Positions 53,943 through 64,000 of a stretch of 64,000 nucleotides of DNA are shown in pieces. The stretch is from Cynocephalus volans. Taxonomy: Eukaryota > Chordata > Mammalia > Dermoptera > Cynocephalidae. The notes under the pieces were generated by a model. The model searched no databases. It saw only the letters and a list, made by a program, of their open reading frames with translations, and was not told where the DNA came from. Position 1 is the stretch's first letter, and the number at the start of each line of letters is the position of its first letter. The DNA is taken from positions 159,379,869-159,443,868 of the forward strand of contig NC_084463.1 in the NCBI RefSeq assembly GCF_027409185.1. Direction: 5' to 3'. The position numbers were made by a program, and so were the translations under genes.

Positions 53943-55120
53943 CGCTCTCCAAGCCTCAGCAGGGGGTAGGGAACCCCCTCCCCCCGCCCCCGCGCTGGAG
54001 GCCCGCTTTGGGAGCCTCCCTCCTCCCACGGCCCGGGGAGGGGGTGCGGCTCCCCAACCCGCCCTGCCCCCCAGCCATCTCAGCCGAGGGCAGGGGGAGG
54101 GGGACTTCTCCCGGGCTGGGCCAGAGTCCCCGCGCGGCGGCGCAGCCTCCCGCGCCGGGTCCCGCCGGCCAGTGCGCAGCGCGGCGCCCCCGCCCCCGCC
54201 GCCTGGTCCCCGCCCGCCGCCTCCCCCTTCTCCTCCCCTCCGTCCCCGCTCCGCGCCTGCACGCACGGCCCCCGCCGCCGCCGCCGCGAGGGGAGAGGCG
54301 GCCGCACAGCCCGCTTCCCCGCGCCCTGCTCGCAGCCGCCGCCGCCGCTCGCGCGGGCACCGCCGCTGACCCTCGCCCCGCCGAGCGCCCCCGCCCGGGC
54401 ACACGCACCCCGCCGCCGGGCGCAGCCCCGCGCACTCCTCCCGCATCTCCGCCGGGCGCCCGAGCCGGGCAGATGCGCTGCCGCGCGCCCCCCGCCCCGG
54501 GCCCGCCGCCGTGCTCCGCCGCGCGCCGGGGGCTCCTCTCCCGGGCCCCCCTGGGCGCCCTCCGGCTCCGGTTCCCTCCTGCTCCTTGGAATAACCCCTG
54601 AGGCTCCAGCTGTCGCCGCAAAGTTTCCCGAGGAGACCCGCCTCCCCGGCCGCTGCGCAGGTAAGGCAGGCTTGCACGGGCCGGGGGTCGGGGTCTGCGC
54701 ATCCGGGACGGGGCGCCGGGACCGGCGGGGCGGGGGCCGCGGAACCGGGGTGCACGGAAGCGTCGCGGGATCAGGCTGCCGGGCTTTGCCCGGGCGCGGC
54801 GAGGCACGAGACGCGCCACCTTTGGGATTTGGGGTGGGGGGCCCCGAGTCTATTGCCCAGCCCCGGTGGCGCTGGCCCCGCCGCGGGGAGGCACGGGGTG
54901 CGCGGCCGGCGGCTCCGCTCTACCGAACAGATGCTGGAAAGGGCGGGGGCTCGGCTGGAGCCCCAGCCTGAGCCCTTGCTGCGCCCCCTGGGAGGTGGCC
55001 CGGCCCGCGGGGGGTTTGCTAGGCTGGGCCGGTCGGTCCCACGCACCGGGGAACCGGAGGGCGAGAGGCGCGCGGCGAGGGGCAGCCGGCCGGCCGGGCG
55101 CCGCGCTTCAGTCCCCACCA
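53930..55120 (+). promoter_or_regulatory. Strong intronic CpG island, probable promoter
   Basis: The most CpG-dense part of the right half, with many GC boxes (CCCGCCCCC-type) and no TATA. It lies antisense within MACROD1 and ends at a perfect plus-strand splice donor (next entry). This is expected for the start of a plus-strand transcript; FLRT1, nested in MACROD1 in human, is the obvious candidate owner, but this is inference. Large open frames on both strands (350, 287 and 223 codons) reflect base composition. Confidence 0.6.
54400..54660 (+). other. Candidate noncoding first exon, possibly FLRT1 5' UTR
   Basis: The island sequence runs to CCGCTGCGCAG|GTAAGGCAGG, an excellent donor at 54661. 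The left boundary is a guess. No start codon with a recognised protein is present, so it would be a 5' UTR exon spliced to exons right of the window. Confidence 0.4.
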
Positions 55121-57589
55121 GCCGCGTGAGTCACGGTTGGAGCGAGGTTTTATTTTTAAAACGACTTCAAGGGGGGCACAAGCAGCCTCCAACTTCCCTC
55201 CCCGTGCTCGCTGTGGACTGTCAGCCCTGTGTCGGGCGGGGGGCTGGGGCCGTGCGCCTGACGGCTGGAACGGTGGCACTGCCCGGCTGGGGGCAGCGGG
55301 GTGAGCCCCCTCCCCAGCTCGCAAGACAAGGAGGCAGCTCTACCGCGCGCACGCCCCTCCTCGCGGGGCCAGGAGGCCCAGGGGCGCGAGGCTGGGGAGT
55401 GTTGTTGCCCAGCTGCAGGGAACGTGGCTGATCAGAGCTCTCCGAGGAGGAGAAAGTTGTGGAGCAGCGACGTCAGGGAGCTGCCCCAGGCTTCCCGTTG
55501 GCCTCGGGAGGGCTTCCAGGCTCTCTAGGGTGTGTGGTTTTGAGAGAATACAGCGCAGCTGGGCCGTGCCAGGCCCCCAAGGCCCAAGCCCGAGCTCTGA
55601 TGTGAATGAATAAAGCCAAGGCTGGAGGCCAAGGTGAGGGGTGACTGGTTCAGCTCTGGTTCACTGTGGCCCCCACACCCTCAGGGAGGACGTAGACCAG
55701 CCCCTCTGTATCCCCCTCCTCAGGTGGCTTAGGAGTGGGGACAAGGTTGCCTGTGTGGGGGACACGGAGCCCCGCAGGACTCAGGATGCCATGGGTAGAC
55801 GGTTGTGGGCTGGGGCACCCCTCTCTGTCCAGAGGCTGTGGGGAGGTGGCCACGCTCAGGGGCTGTAGGCTCGGGTTTCTGGAATTGAAAGCCAACTGCA
55901 TGTCTTCCTGCCAGCCCCAGGAGGAGAGACACAAACATCACCTGTCAGCTGGTGCTGACTCTGTGGGCGACTGTTCAGGGCTTCCTCAGGTTTAAAATGG
56001 AAATGGCCTGAACTGCCAGGGCCAGTGCCTGAGGGGGACGCTGCCCAGTGGGCCGGCTGTGAGGGGCCCTGGTAGGACTGGGGGCAGGAGGAGCTGAGGG
56101 GCCATCACATCTGGTGAAGGGTCAGCCTTGGCAGAGCTGAGAGCAGGAGAGAGGGCAGACATGGAGTGTATGTATATGGGGTAGAGGACTCCGTGTGTGC
56201 CCCCAGCCCATGTCCTCATGCAGACGCAGAGACCAACCACCTTCAGTAAAAACCCTCCCCAGCATGGAGTTCAAGCCAGGCAGGCTGGGCCCTGCAGCCC
56301 AAGTCCTGAAGCCTTTGCAGCCTGCGGGGACTTCACCCAGTCCTGGGCTGGTGTGCCCACGCTCTGCACTTGCTGGTTGCAAGTCCCGCCACCTCTCTGT
56401 GCCTCAGTTTCCTTTGCTGGTAAATGGAGTTGACTGTACCCACCTCCTGAGCTGGGTGTGTGGGGGGACTGCTTTCTAAAATGCATTTGATATATGTCAT
56501 TAATAGTCCTATTCCTGGACTGAAGGGTCTTCAAGGGTTGAGGGCACATGTAGAGGCCTTGGAGGGCTGGGTTGTCAGACCCAGTGTGATGTTACTGGAC
56601 TGCAGCCTCACCCTGGCCCACAGGAGCAGTGCCCCTCCTGTGAGTCCCCCCACATGTGCTCTGAGGCCTCCCATGGAAGCTCCTGAGAGATCCACACAGC
56701 TTGTTTCTATGGCGGGGTTAGGGAGGGGGTGCTGCCACCCCAGCATGTCACCTGCTGCAAGGCTGTGCACGGAGGGCGTTGGCTCACAAGACTTGGCTCT
56801 GTGCAGACTCAGGCCCATTGGCCAAGCCTGTGTCGCACTCACTGGGTGACACTGGGCTTGCAGCCTCCCCTCTGAGGACCCTGCTTCCTTACCTGCACAG
56901 GCAGGTGGATACAGCAGTTGCCCCACCCTGTGAGGATGGGTAGGCGCCCTGAGTGTAGGCGAGTGGGGAGGGGTGATGCACAGAAAAGGGGCAGGTGGTG
57001 TCTGTACTCGCTTCAAAGTCAGCTCAGAGAGGGACAGGAGCTCCAGGCAGCACTGACACGGCAGTGCTGAGGGACAGAGAGGCAGGCCTGGAGCCGGCTG
57101 ACTGCCTGCACAGGCCCAGAGTGGTGGCAGTTGTCAAGAAGCGGCTGTTCTGGTGCAGGGGAGGACGAGGCCCCTGGGGCCCGCTGGGCACAGCCACCAC
57201 TGTGCAGTCAGGTGGGACAGAGGCAGGGAGGTAGAGAGCTCAGTGCTGGGCAGGGGCAGCTTGTTCCCCAGCCAGGTGGTGAGCGGGTGAAGGCCCTGCC
57301 CTGCAGTGTGGATGGCCCCAGTGTATGTCCCTTGGGAGTTGGAGACCTGCTAATAAACCCCCTCCCCAGCCAGCCAGACTGCTCCAGAGTCAGGGCTATA
57401 AAACAGCCCGATCTCAGAGATGGGGCCTATCTGGTGCTGTGCAGGGGTCTGGCTGGGCCAGCTCTTCTGTCCCAGGGTCTGGAAGTGATGCCAACCGCGT
57501 CATCATCTCTGTTGATTGTGTTCCTGGGACACTGGGATGCTGCCCTCGGGTACTAAGGACCTGTGGTTCCTGGGGAGGGTTTCTCTGCC

Positions 57590-57735
57590 TGGCCTGCTGA
57601 CCTTTGGCAAGTGACCGGACCTCTTTGGGCCTCAGCTTCCTCATCTGTAAAGTGGGATAACAGCACTACCCACCTTGGGGATATCTACTGTGAGTTGATG
57701 CATATACAGTTTCTAGCACAGAGTTCATTCCTAGC
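57590..57735 (+). mobile_element. MIR SINE relic
   Basis: GACCTCTTTGGGCCTCAGCT, TCCTCATCTGTAAAGTGGGA, then a 'ttgatgcatatacagtttc' stretch. Confidence 0.7.
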
Positions 57736-58796
57736 AGTCAGGGGTCCTCCTGGGGTCAGCTCCTTTAAGTGTTGGAGTAGCAAGACGGACTGACACAGTC
57801 CCTCCCAACTCCCAGCCACCAAAGTCCATTCCCAGGTGGGATCTCATCCCCCTGCTGGTGGGGGACCTGCAGCTCCTGCTCCTGGCTCCAAGTGGCAGTG
57901 GGTATGTCCAAGAGCAACAGGGCCGAGGCTGGAGAGTTTGTTGCCTTAGGGCCCCTTCTAGCTGGGGAGTGTGTGGTGGTGTGGGCTGTGAGCACATGTG
58001 TATTGGCAGTGAGGGGTGTGGGTGTGGCAGAAGGTCCTAATGGCCTCAGTGGGGTGGGTGGGGGCTGCCCCATGGGGTAGCTTGGCGGTGTTCTCCATTA
58101 GGGGAGAGCACTAAGGCTCTGGGAGGCTCAGGCTGTGGTCACTGCCCTTGACGTGCAGCCCTCTGTGTGGATTTGCAGTAGGGTCCCCTCCCCAGAACTA
58201 GGGGGGGTTCTCCCTGGGACAAAGCTCAGGAATGCTCTGGCTCAGGCCAGGGCACAAGGCAGCTGCATTCTGTTGTCTGCTGTGGGCAGCCGCCCGGAGA
58301 CGCCCAGGGCAGGCTGGTGGCCGGGAGAACACTGGGGAAAGGACAGGGCCCCTGCAGTGCCCTCCCCACCACAGCCGGCCTTGCGTTCCCTAGCAGCAGC
58401 TGGAGCCCAGAGGGTTCTATGGCACGGGCCGTGTTTATACAGGCCTGTGTTTGCCTGTGCGGCGGGTGGTTGCCTGTTTACCACTGCCCGCGGCCCCCAG
58501 AGCCCAGCGCTCCCCGGGGTCAGAGGCTCTGCAGATGATGTCAGGATTGTGGGGCCTCGACTGGCTTTGCAGAAGTTGTTTGCTGGATTCACTGCAGCCC
58601 TGGATTTTAAACTCCCACTGTGGGCTGAGTGTGCCGCCTCCCACCCTGCAGAGCAGAGCCGGGGCCAGTGAGGTGGGGGGAGGATGGGTGGGAGGTTGGG
58701 GTAGAAGCCATAGATACTGTGGGGGGCACCTGTGGGGCACCCCGGCTCCCTGCCTCTTGTCTCCCCTCCTTCCCTCCTCTCCTCCTTTCCTGCACA

Positions 58797-58823
58797 TTCA
58801 TTCATTCATTCACTCATTCATGA
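58797..58823 (+). repeat. (ATTC)n microsatellite
   Basis: Seven imperfect ATTC units followed by a MIR/L2-like tail. Confidence 0.8.
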
Positions 58824-59749
58824 GATAGTTGCCGAACAGCAGTTATTGCCAGGCGCCATGCTAGGCTCTGGGTCAACAGTGGGGACGTCAGCAGCCCTTG
58901 GAGAGCTTGCCGCTCAGGGCTCAGGCGTACAGCAGGAAGCCTTGGCTGGGAAGGCGAGAAGGCCGCCCAGTGAGCCTGGGTAAGCTTCCCAGGAAAGGGT
59001 TGCCTGAGTCAAGACCTGAAGGGCGAGTCAGAGGTGGTGAAGGGGGAAGGACAGAACCAAGGGCCTGGCAGACAGAAGGGGCGGCGTGTGGACCCCTTGG
59101 CAGGGGTGAGATGCGCAGGAGGGGAGAGGGCGGTGAGGGACCTGGAGGCATCTGGATGGTGGGCTGTTTGGAGCTAGTGGGCCATCTGTCTTCCTGGCTG
59201 TCTGCTGGCCTGTCCCTCTCCATGTCCCCGAGGACACCTGGGCTGGCCCACTCCTGGGTGTGCCTCAAGGATCCTGTGCCCAGTCTTCCTTGGCGGGGAT
59301 CTGGAAGGGTGGGCTTCCCCAGTCCAGGGTGCTGAGTCCTCTGTTCCTGAGAGTTGTGTGTCCACTTGCATGGGCAGGTTGCCCCAGCATCTGGTGGGCT
59401 GCGAGGGATAAGGTTTGGACTTGTTTATGGTGGGGGCAGTGGCCCTGGTGTGGACCGAGGGCTGTTAGCGCTGAGGGGATTCCTCAGAAACCCTCTCCCA
59501 GCTCTGAATGTTCCCTGGTGGGGTGCCAGAAGGCGTGCTGGGCCCACAGTGGGGGCTGGCATGTGGGCAGAGGGAGAAGGGAGTGAAGGCCGGGCCTCCG
59601 GGCATGCCAGGACCCAGATGTATGGGGCTTGGCTAACCACTAGGGGACACTGCCTCCCAGGCAGAGCACAGAACCCAGGCAGTCAGGGTGGCCGGGCCTC
59701 AGGTGCAGCAGGATGTGCCCGGTGGGGGCCTTGCTGGCAGGGAGGCAGC

Positions 59750-60130
59750 TGCAGAGCTGTTTTGGGATGACTTTGTATTTAATTAAAACTGGGATTGAAC
59801 TGGGGTCGGGAGGCGCTAGTCTCCCTGTTCCTGCCCGTGCGGCTCTCGAGCAGAAGCTCTGTAGCAGTATTTTCTTCACTCCCCTTTCCCTCCTTCTGCC
59901 TGAATTAATCGTTGGCACCAGATTACAACAGATTTAGCAAACTGTAAAAAAAAAAAGAAAGAGAGCGTGCATGAGGAAGAGAGAAGAGAAGGGGGGATGA
60001 CTTCGGAGAGGAGACAGCGTTTATCTACAGAAGCAAATTGCTCCTGTCCAACCCGTCCCCCAGCGCCCTCCGCTCCTCCACCCCCGGCGATGCCTGGGAA
60101 ATGCTGCTCAGGAAAATGTCCTCAAAAATG
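59750..60130. promoter_or_regulatory. Enhancer-like island
   Basis: TTGTATTTAATTAAAACTGG, TGCCTGAATTAATCGTTGGC, AACAGATTTAGCAAACTG and AGAAGCAAATTGCTCC, with an A-rich tract in the middle. No repeat family recognised; the motif style matches developmental enhancers. Confidence 0.4.
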
Positions 60131-60369
60131 CCACCGGGCGCTGCCGCCAGGATGGGCTTTTCCTGGGGGTGGCCTGCGAAGGGCTGCTTGGTGGAGGCAC
60201 AGCCTTCAGGAGCTGAGGTGGGGAGGGCTGAGCTGGGGGCAGGCCAGGGGTCATGGAGGGCATCCGGGCCTGCTCTGGGGCTATGTGGGGGAGGTGCCTG
60301 GCTGGTTCTGAGTGGTGGCAGGGGTGGGGTCTGGAGGTTGGAGGCCCGCGTGACGCAGGACGGCTGAGG

Positions 60370-60492
60370 GCAGGGACCTTATCTATTATATTCACTGTTG
60401 AAGCCCCAGGGCGTGAGACTGGGCCTGGCACATAGTAGGGGCTCAGTATGCAGCAAGTTGAACGAACGGATGAATGAATGAATGAAGCCGTG
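60370..60492 (+). mobile_element. L2 LINE 3' end
   Basis: GAGGGCAGGGACCTTATCTA, GGGCCTGGCACATAGTAGGG, then GAACGAACGGATGAATGAAT. Confidence 0.75.
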
Positions 60493-61894
60493 ACTGAATG
60501 ACCACCTCGCAAGCTGGTGTGGGTAGCAGTAGAGGGTTCAACCTACCTACTGGGACTCCTGGGGACAAAACTCGCTGGACCGAGCTGCCCCTCAAGGATG
60601 CACCATCCTGGGGCTTGGATCAAATGTGGAGATTTGCCCCATAGCTGGCTCTTCTGGAATGACCCCAATGTCAAACCCTCTCCCCTGTGGTCAGACCTGA
60701 GGTACCTGGTTTTGGTTCAGGGAATGGGCTGCTGGTGGTGAGCGTCCTGCTTGGGGTGCAGGAAGTCTCAGCGGATCTTAGCTGAGATCCTGCATTAAGC
60801 ACAGTGGGATTTGGTCTGTCCCAGGGCCACTGGGCTCCTAGCCTGGGCAGTGCCACCCCTGCCCTGGGTGGGGGCAGATGGGGGCTCCCACCCTCCCTCT
60901 CTCTCTCTCAGGGTAGCGGCCCATGGGGGACCAGGCCTGGAGCTGGCCACAGATGAGTCATTGGTGGTCCCGTCTTGTCAGGGCCAGGTCAGGAAGGGGA
61001 GACAGAGGTGCATTGTGCTCACGTGTGCTTTCATGCACACCTCACCTGCCTTCCCTGATTCACACAAGCTGGGATCTGAGATGAAAGAACCCTATGGCAC
61101 CCCCCTGCCAGCTCCAGGACGCTGCTGCTAGGAAGAGCCTTGTATGGCTGCCCCCCGCCCAAACCCAGGGCCCCGTCCTGCACAGTCCCTGCCCGCCTTG
61201 CCCCCAGACAGTGGCCCTCTGCTGCCTGCGTGCCCTCCTTGGGCCTTCTCTGGGAAGCAGGTAGGTGCAAAAGAAGAGAGGCCGTAGTGATACTGAGCCC
61301 TGTTCCAATGGAGGAGGCCCCATGATGCCAGCCCCGCAGCCTGACCTTGACCCCAGGGAGGGAGAGAGCAGTCAGGTGGGCACTGGGCAGGGCTGCCCGC
61401 CTGGCCAGCAAATGGAGGGCTGGTCTGGTGCTCAGACCTGCAGTGCTGGCCAGTGAACAGAGAGGGAGTTCCTGGGAGGGCTGGCGGGGGTCTTGGAAGC
61501 CCTTCCCCTCCTCACTGAGGCTGCATCCCCTGTAGACTGCCCACCTGTCCCAGGGGGATAGACCATATGCACTCCCCTAGCCCCCCAATCACAGTGGGGT
61601 TCTCCGTGCCTCAGTTTCCCCGCTACTGCTGGACAAGGGGTTGCACCACAAAGCTCCTAAGGGTCCAGCAGTGCCATGGCTCTCAGACTCTGAGCCCTGA
61701 GACCCCCCGCAGCCACGGGCTAGTGAGAGGAGCTGGGCAGTGCCACACCCAACCTTCCAGGGGCTTCCAGCCTGACAAGCTCTACCAGGCTTGTCTTCTT
61801 CCTACTGTGAGAGAAGGGAGACTGAGGCACAGAGTGGAGACATGCTTTGTCCAAGGATGTGTGGAAGTCATGAGGCAGCAGGGCTGTGGGATGA

Positions 61895-62080
61895 AAGGGT
61901 CGGGCTCTGAAGTCTGGTGGGCTTGAGTTTGAATCCTACCTCTGTTACTTAGCTGAGTGCTCTGGATGCCTCACTTCCCCTCTCTGTGCCTCAGTCTCCA
62001 CACCTGTGAAATGCGACCACAGAGTGCACTTCCCAGGGTTAGTATAAAGGTGACATGTGACTGTCTGTGGAAAGGCTTTG
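61895..62080 (+). mobile_element. MIR SINE relic
   Basis: GGTCGGGCTCTGAAGTCTGG, GAGTTTGAATCCTACCTCTG, CACTTCCCCTCTCTGTGCCT and GTGAAATGCGACC. Confidence 0.75.
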
Positions 62081-62779
62081 TAGCAACCAGTAGTTACCGC
62101 ACTTCAGATGACAGGACAGGCCCCCACCAGACACCCCAGGATATCATCCTGTGATAAACTGAGGCACAGAGCGGTGAAGTGACTTGCCTGAGGTCACACA
62201 AAGGAAGAGGTGTATTTGGTCCCAATCCCTCTGGGTCCTTTACAAATGCAGCTGGGAAACCGAGGCACAGAGATGGCAGGTAACTGTCCAAGGCCACCAG
62301 GGCTGAGCTGTGGTCTCTGCCCTGCTTCCCCCTCTACCATGCCCCTCCCAGAGCTGGGGACCTGCCCAGGTCCACTGGCTGTCTCCTCTGGTCTCAAGCT
62401 TCATGCCTCTTGGAGGGCCCCTCCCATTGATGGCAGGTGATGTCATTTAACACACGTCGGGGGGGCGGTCAGGGAAGGCCTCACAGAAGCGGTGCCATGT
62501 GAGCCAGGTGGAAGGGCATCATTCCTGGAGGGGGCACAGCCTTGGCAGAGGTGCGGCAGTGTGAGGGGTCCGGCCTGTTGGGGCCACGGGGACGCAGTCT
62601 CACCCTGTGTGGCGGGTGGCATATGCTTCTCTCTCTGCTGAGCGCTTCTCTCCAGGTCAGACGCTGGCCCTGTGACGTCAGCAGGTGGCACAGCTGAGCC
62701 CGGCTGCCCGCTGGTGCCCTCGGAAGGAGCTGGGCGGGCGGTGAGCGAGGGGCCCGGGAGGGCACCGGTGGCCTGCGGT

Positions 62780-63080
62780 CACGGAGCAATCTCCATTAGG
62801 ACCTGTGAGCGAGTGGCTGCAGCTCCTGGAATCCTATTAAAAGCTTTTTCATTGTTCCCCGCGATATGCTCCGCTCCGCCGGGACCTGGGCATGTTGATA
62901 ATTTATTTGTGGAAGGGAAAGGGGCGAAGAGCGCAGGAGAGAGGAAGAAATGTCATTATTTACTCAGCCGGGTTTCTGCAGCACGGGTCCTGCCGCGGGG
63001 CAGCTCGAGTGGGGGGTGTGCCACTCCCACCCCAGCCTCGTCGTCTCTTTTGGGACCTTATTCATGATGTGGGTGGGGGT
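62780..63080. promoter_or_regulatory. Enhancer-like island
   Basis: CAATCTCCATTAGGACCTGTG, ATCCTATTAAAAGCTTTTTC, GTTGATAATTTATTTGTGG and GAAATGTCATTATTTACTC, in a GC-rich setting. No repeat recognised. Confidence 0.4.
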
Positions 63081-63529
63081 GGGGACCAAGGCTCTCCTGA
63101 GGGTGCAGCTGGGGTGGCCATGGCCAGGGGAGGCGGGAGGCTTTGGGGGAGGTGGAGGCTGACTCCTCTGGGGGCTCTGATGGTGGTGGGGGTCCTCGGA
63201 GCCCTGCAGTCACAGGCCTCTTGGCTCCTGGGTGTGTGGGAGGCCCCCAGAGCTTCATTCAGCCCTGCCTGGAGGTGCAGACCAGGGCTGGGCGTGTGGT
63301 GCCCTGATTCTAGCTCTGACGTGAAGCCCTAGCCCCACCCTGGACATGAGTGGGGGAAGGTGGCCACCTTGCTGGATCCTGAGGGTGCAGACTGGAGAGA
63401 TTGCTCCTGCATCTCTAGGGAGGGGTGGCTGGGGGTCCTGGCCGGCTGTGTGGCTGCACAAGTCACTGTACCCCTGGATGCCAAAAAACAGCAAGAGGCC
63501 TCACCTCTCCAGGGGATAGGGAGGAATTC

Positions 63530-63775
63530 AGAACTAACAATAATAGTGATAACAGCAGTGACACTAGCTGACATTACTGAGAACTCCCTGCGACCTGCAA
63601 TGTGCCAAATGTGTCACGTACAGTATCTCATTTAGTCCTCACAACTTCTGTGTGGGGATACTGTTACTCCCTTTTTACGCATGAGGAAACTAAGGCATGG
63701 ACGGTCAAGGTCACACAGCTTCTGAGTGATAGGGGTGAGATCTGAACCCCAGCTTCTCCTAGCATGATTGCTGCC
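63530..63775 (-). mobile_element. MIR SINE relic
   Basis: AATGTGCCAAATGTGTCACG, CTCATTTAGTCCTCACAACT, GAGGAAACTAAGGCATGGAC and AGGTCACACAGCTTCTGAG. Confidence 0.75.
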
Positions 63776-64000
63776 TCTAGTCAGGGCTCCCACAGAGACC
63801 TGACCCTCTCAAGTCATGTCCCCTGGAGCAGCCTGGCTCCCCCTTGGTCCCCAGCCCTTCTCTTCCAAAGTGAAGAAGCCCCAGAAGAGGAAACCGGTGT
63901 CACTTCCTGCAGAACCTTCTAGTATCAAGCTTAGTTTTCATAGTGGCACTGCAGGGCACAGACATTGGTACCCCCCCTTACACATGAGGAAGCAGAGATT

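Larger units (their letters stand above)
37005..64000 (-). other. MACROD1: MACROD1 intron, continuing past the window
   Basis: No exon for DITKLEVDAIVNA or other upstream MACROD1 sequence was seen to the right end. The stretch holds two adjacent SINEs at 43 kb, MIR and L2 relics, a 33-bp tandem repeat, AT-rich enhancer-like islands and a CpG island at about 54-55 kb. In human, FLRT1 is nested in a MACROD1 intron on the opposite strand; its large coding exon is not in this window. Confidence 0.75.

Noticed and set aside
53703-54819. 350-, 287- and 223-codon frames across the 54 kb island
   Set aside because: CpG-island composition removes stops in most frames. The encoded Ala/Pro/Arg/Gly-rich sequences match no family I know.
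1-64000. CRISPR array, operon, prophage or bacterial island
   Set aside because: Spliced mammalian genes, SINEs, MIR/L2 relics and CpG islands throughout; no direct-repeat/spacer array was seen.

Overview
The window is GC-rich mammalian nuclear DNA. It carries three recognisable genes with spliced structures, in the order COX8A (+), OTUB1 (+), MACROD1 (-), which is the gene order I know from human 11q13. The exons were assembled by hand from splice sites and protein similarity. COX8A (2 coding exons, 69 aa) and OTUB1 (7 coding exons, 271 aa) are complete. MACROD1 is represented by its last coding exons (residues 173-325 in human numbering, the catalytic half of the macrodomain); its 5' exons lie beyond the right end, so about 40 kb of the window is MACROD1 intron.

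No Alu is visible. Instead the window is dotted with young, poly(A)-tailed SINEs made of one or two tRNA-Ile-like units without an unrelated body, several with perfect 11-16 bp target-site duplications. From memory this fits the CYN SINEs of colugos (Dermoptera). A yinpterochiropteran bat is the alternative I cannot exclude. Older MIR, L2, L1-like and MaLR-LTR relics are also present.

Layout: 1-4.7 kb intergenic DNA with SINEs; 4.7-6.56 kb COX8A, with an ETS/YY1-rich promoter; 6.6-12.8 kb intergenic; 12.8-21.76 kb OTUB1 with a CpG-island promoter; 21.9-64 kb MACROD1 on the opposite strand, its 3' end facing that of OTUB1 about 150 bp away. The MACROD1 introns hold further GC-rich islands (23.7-24.3, 30.24-30.76 and 53.93-55.1 kb). 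The last is a strong promoter candidate ending in a perfect splice donor, possibly an upstream noncoding exon of FLRT1, which is nested in MACROD1 in human. There is also a 1.1 kb polypurine minisatellite (30.9-32.0 kb) and a series of AT-rich islands with TAATTA cores that look like conserved enhancers.

The genes share no pathway operon-style: COX8A is a respiratory-chain subunit, OTUB1 a K48 deubiquitinase and E2 inhibitor, MACROD1 a mono-ADP-ribosyl hydrolase. I found no evidence of a novel enzymatic or defence system. The most interesting items are the intronic promoter at 54.6 kb, the enhancer-like islands, the 30-nt catalytic MACROD1 exon and the SINE insertion history.
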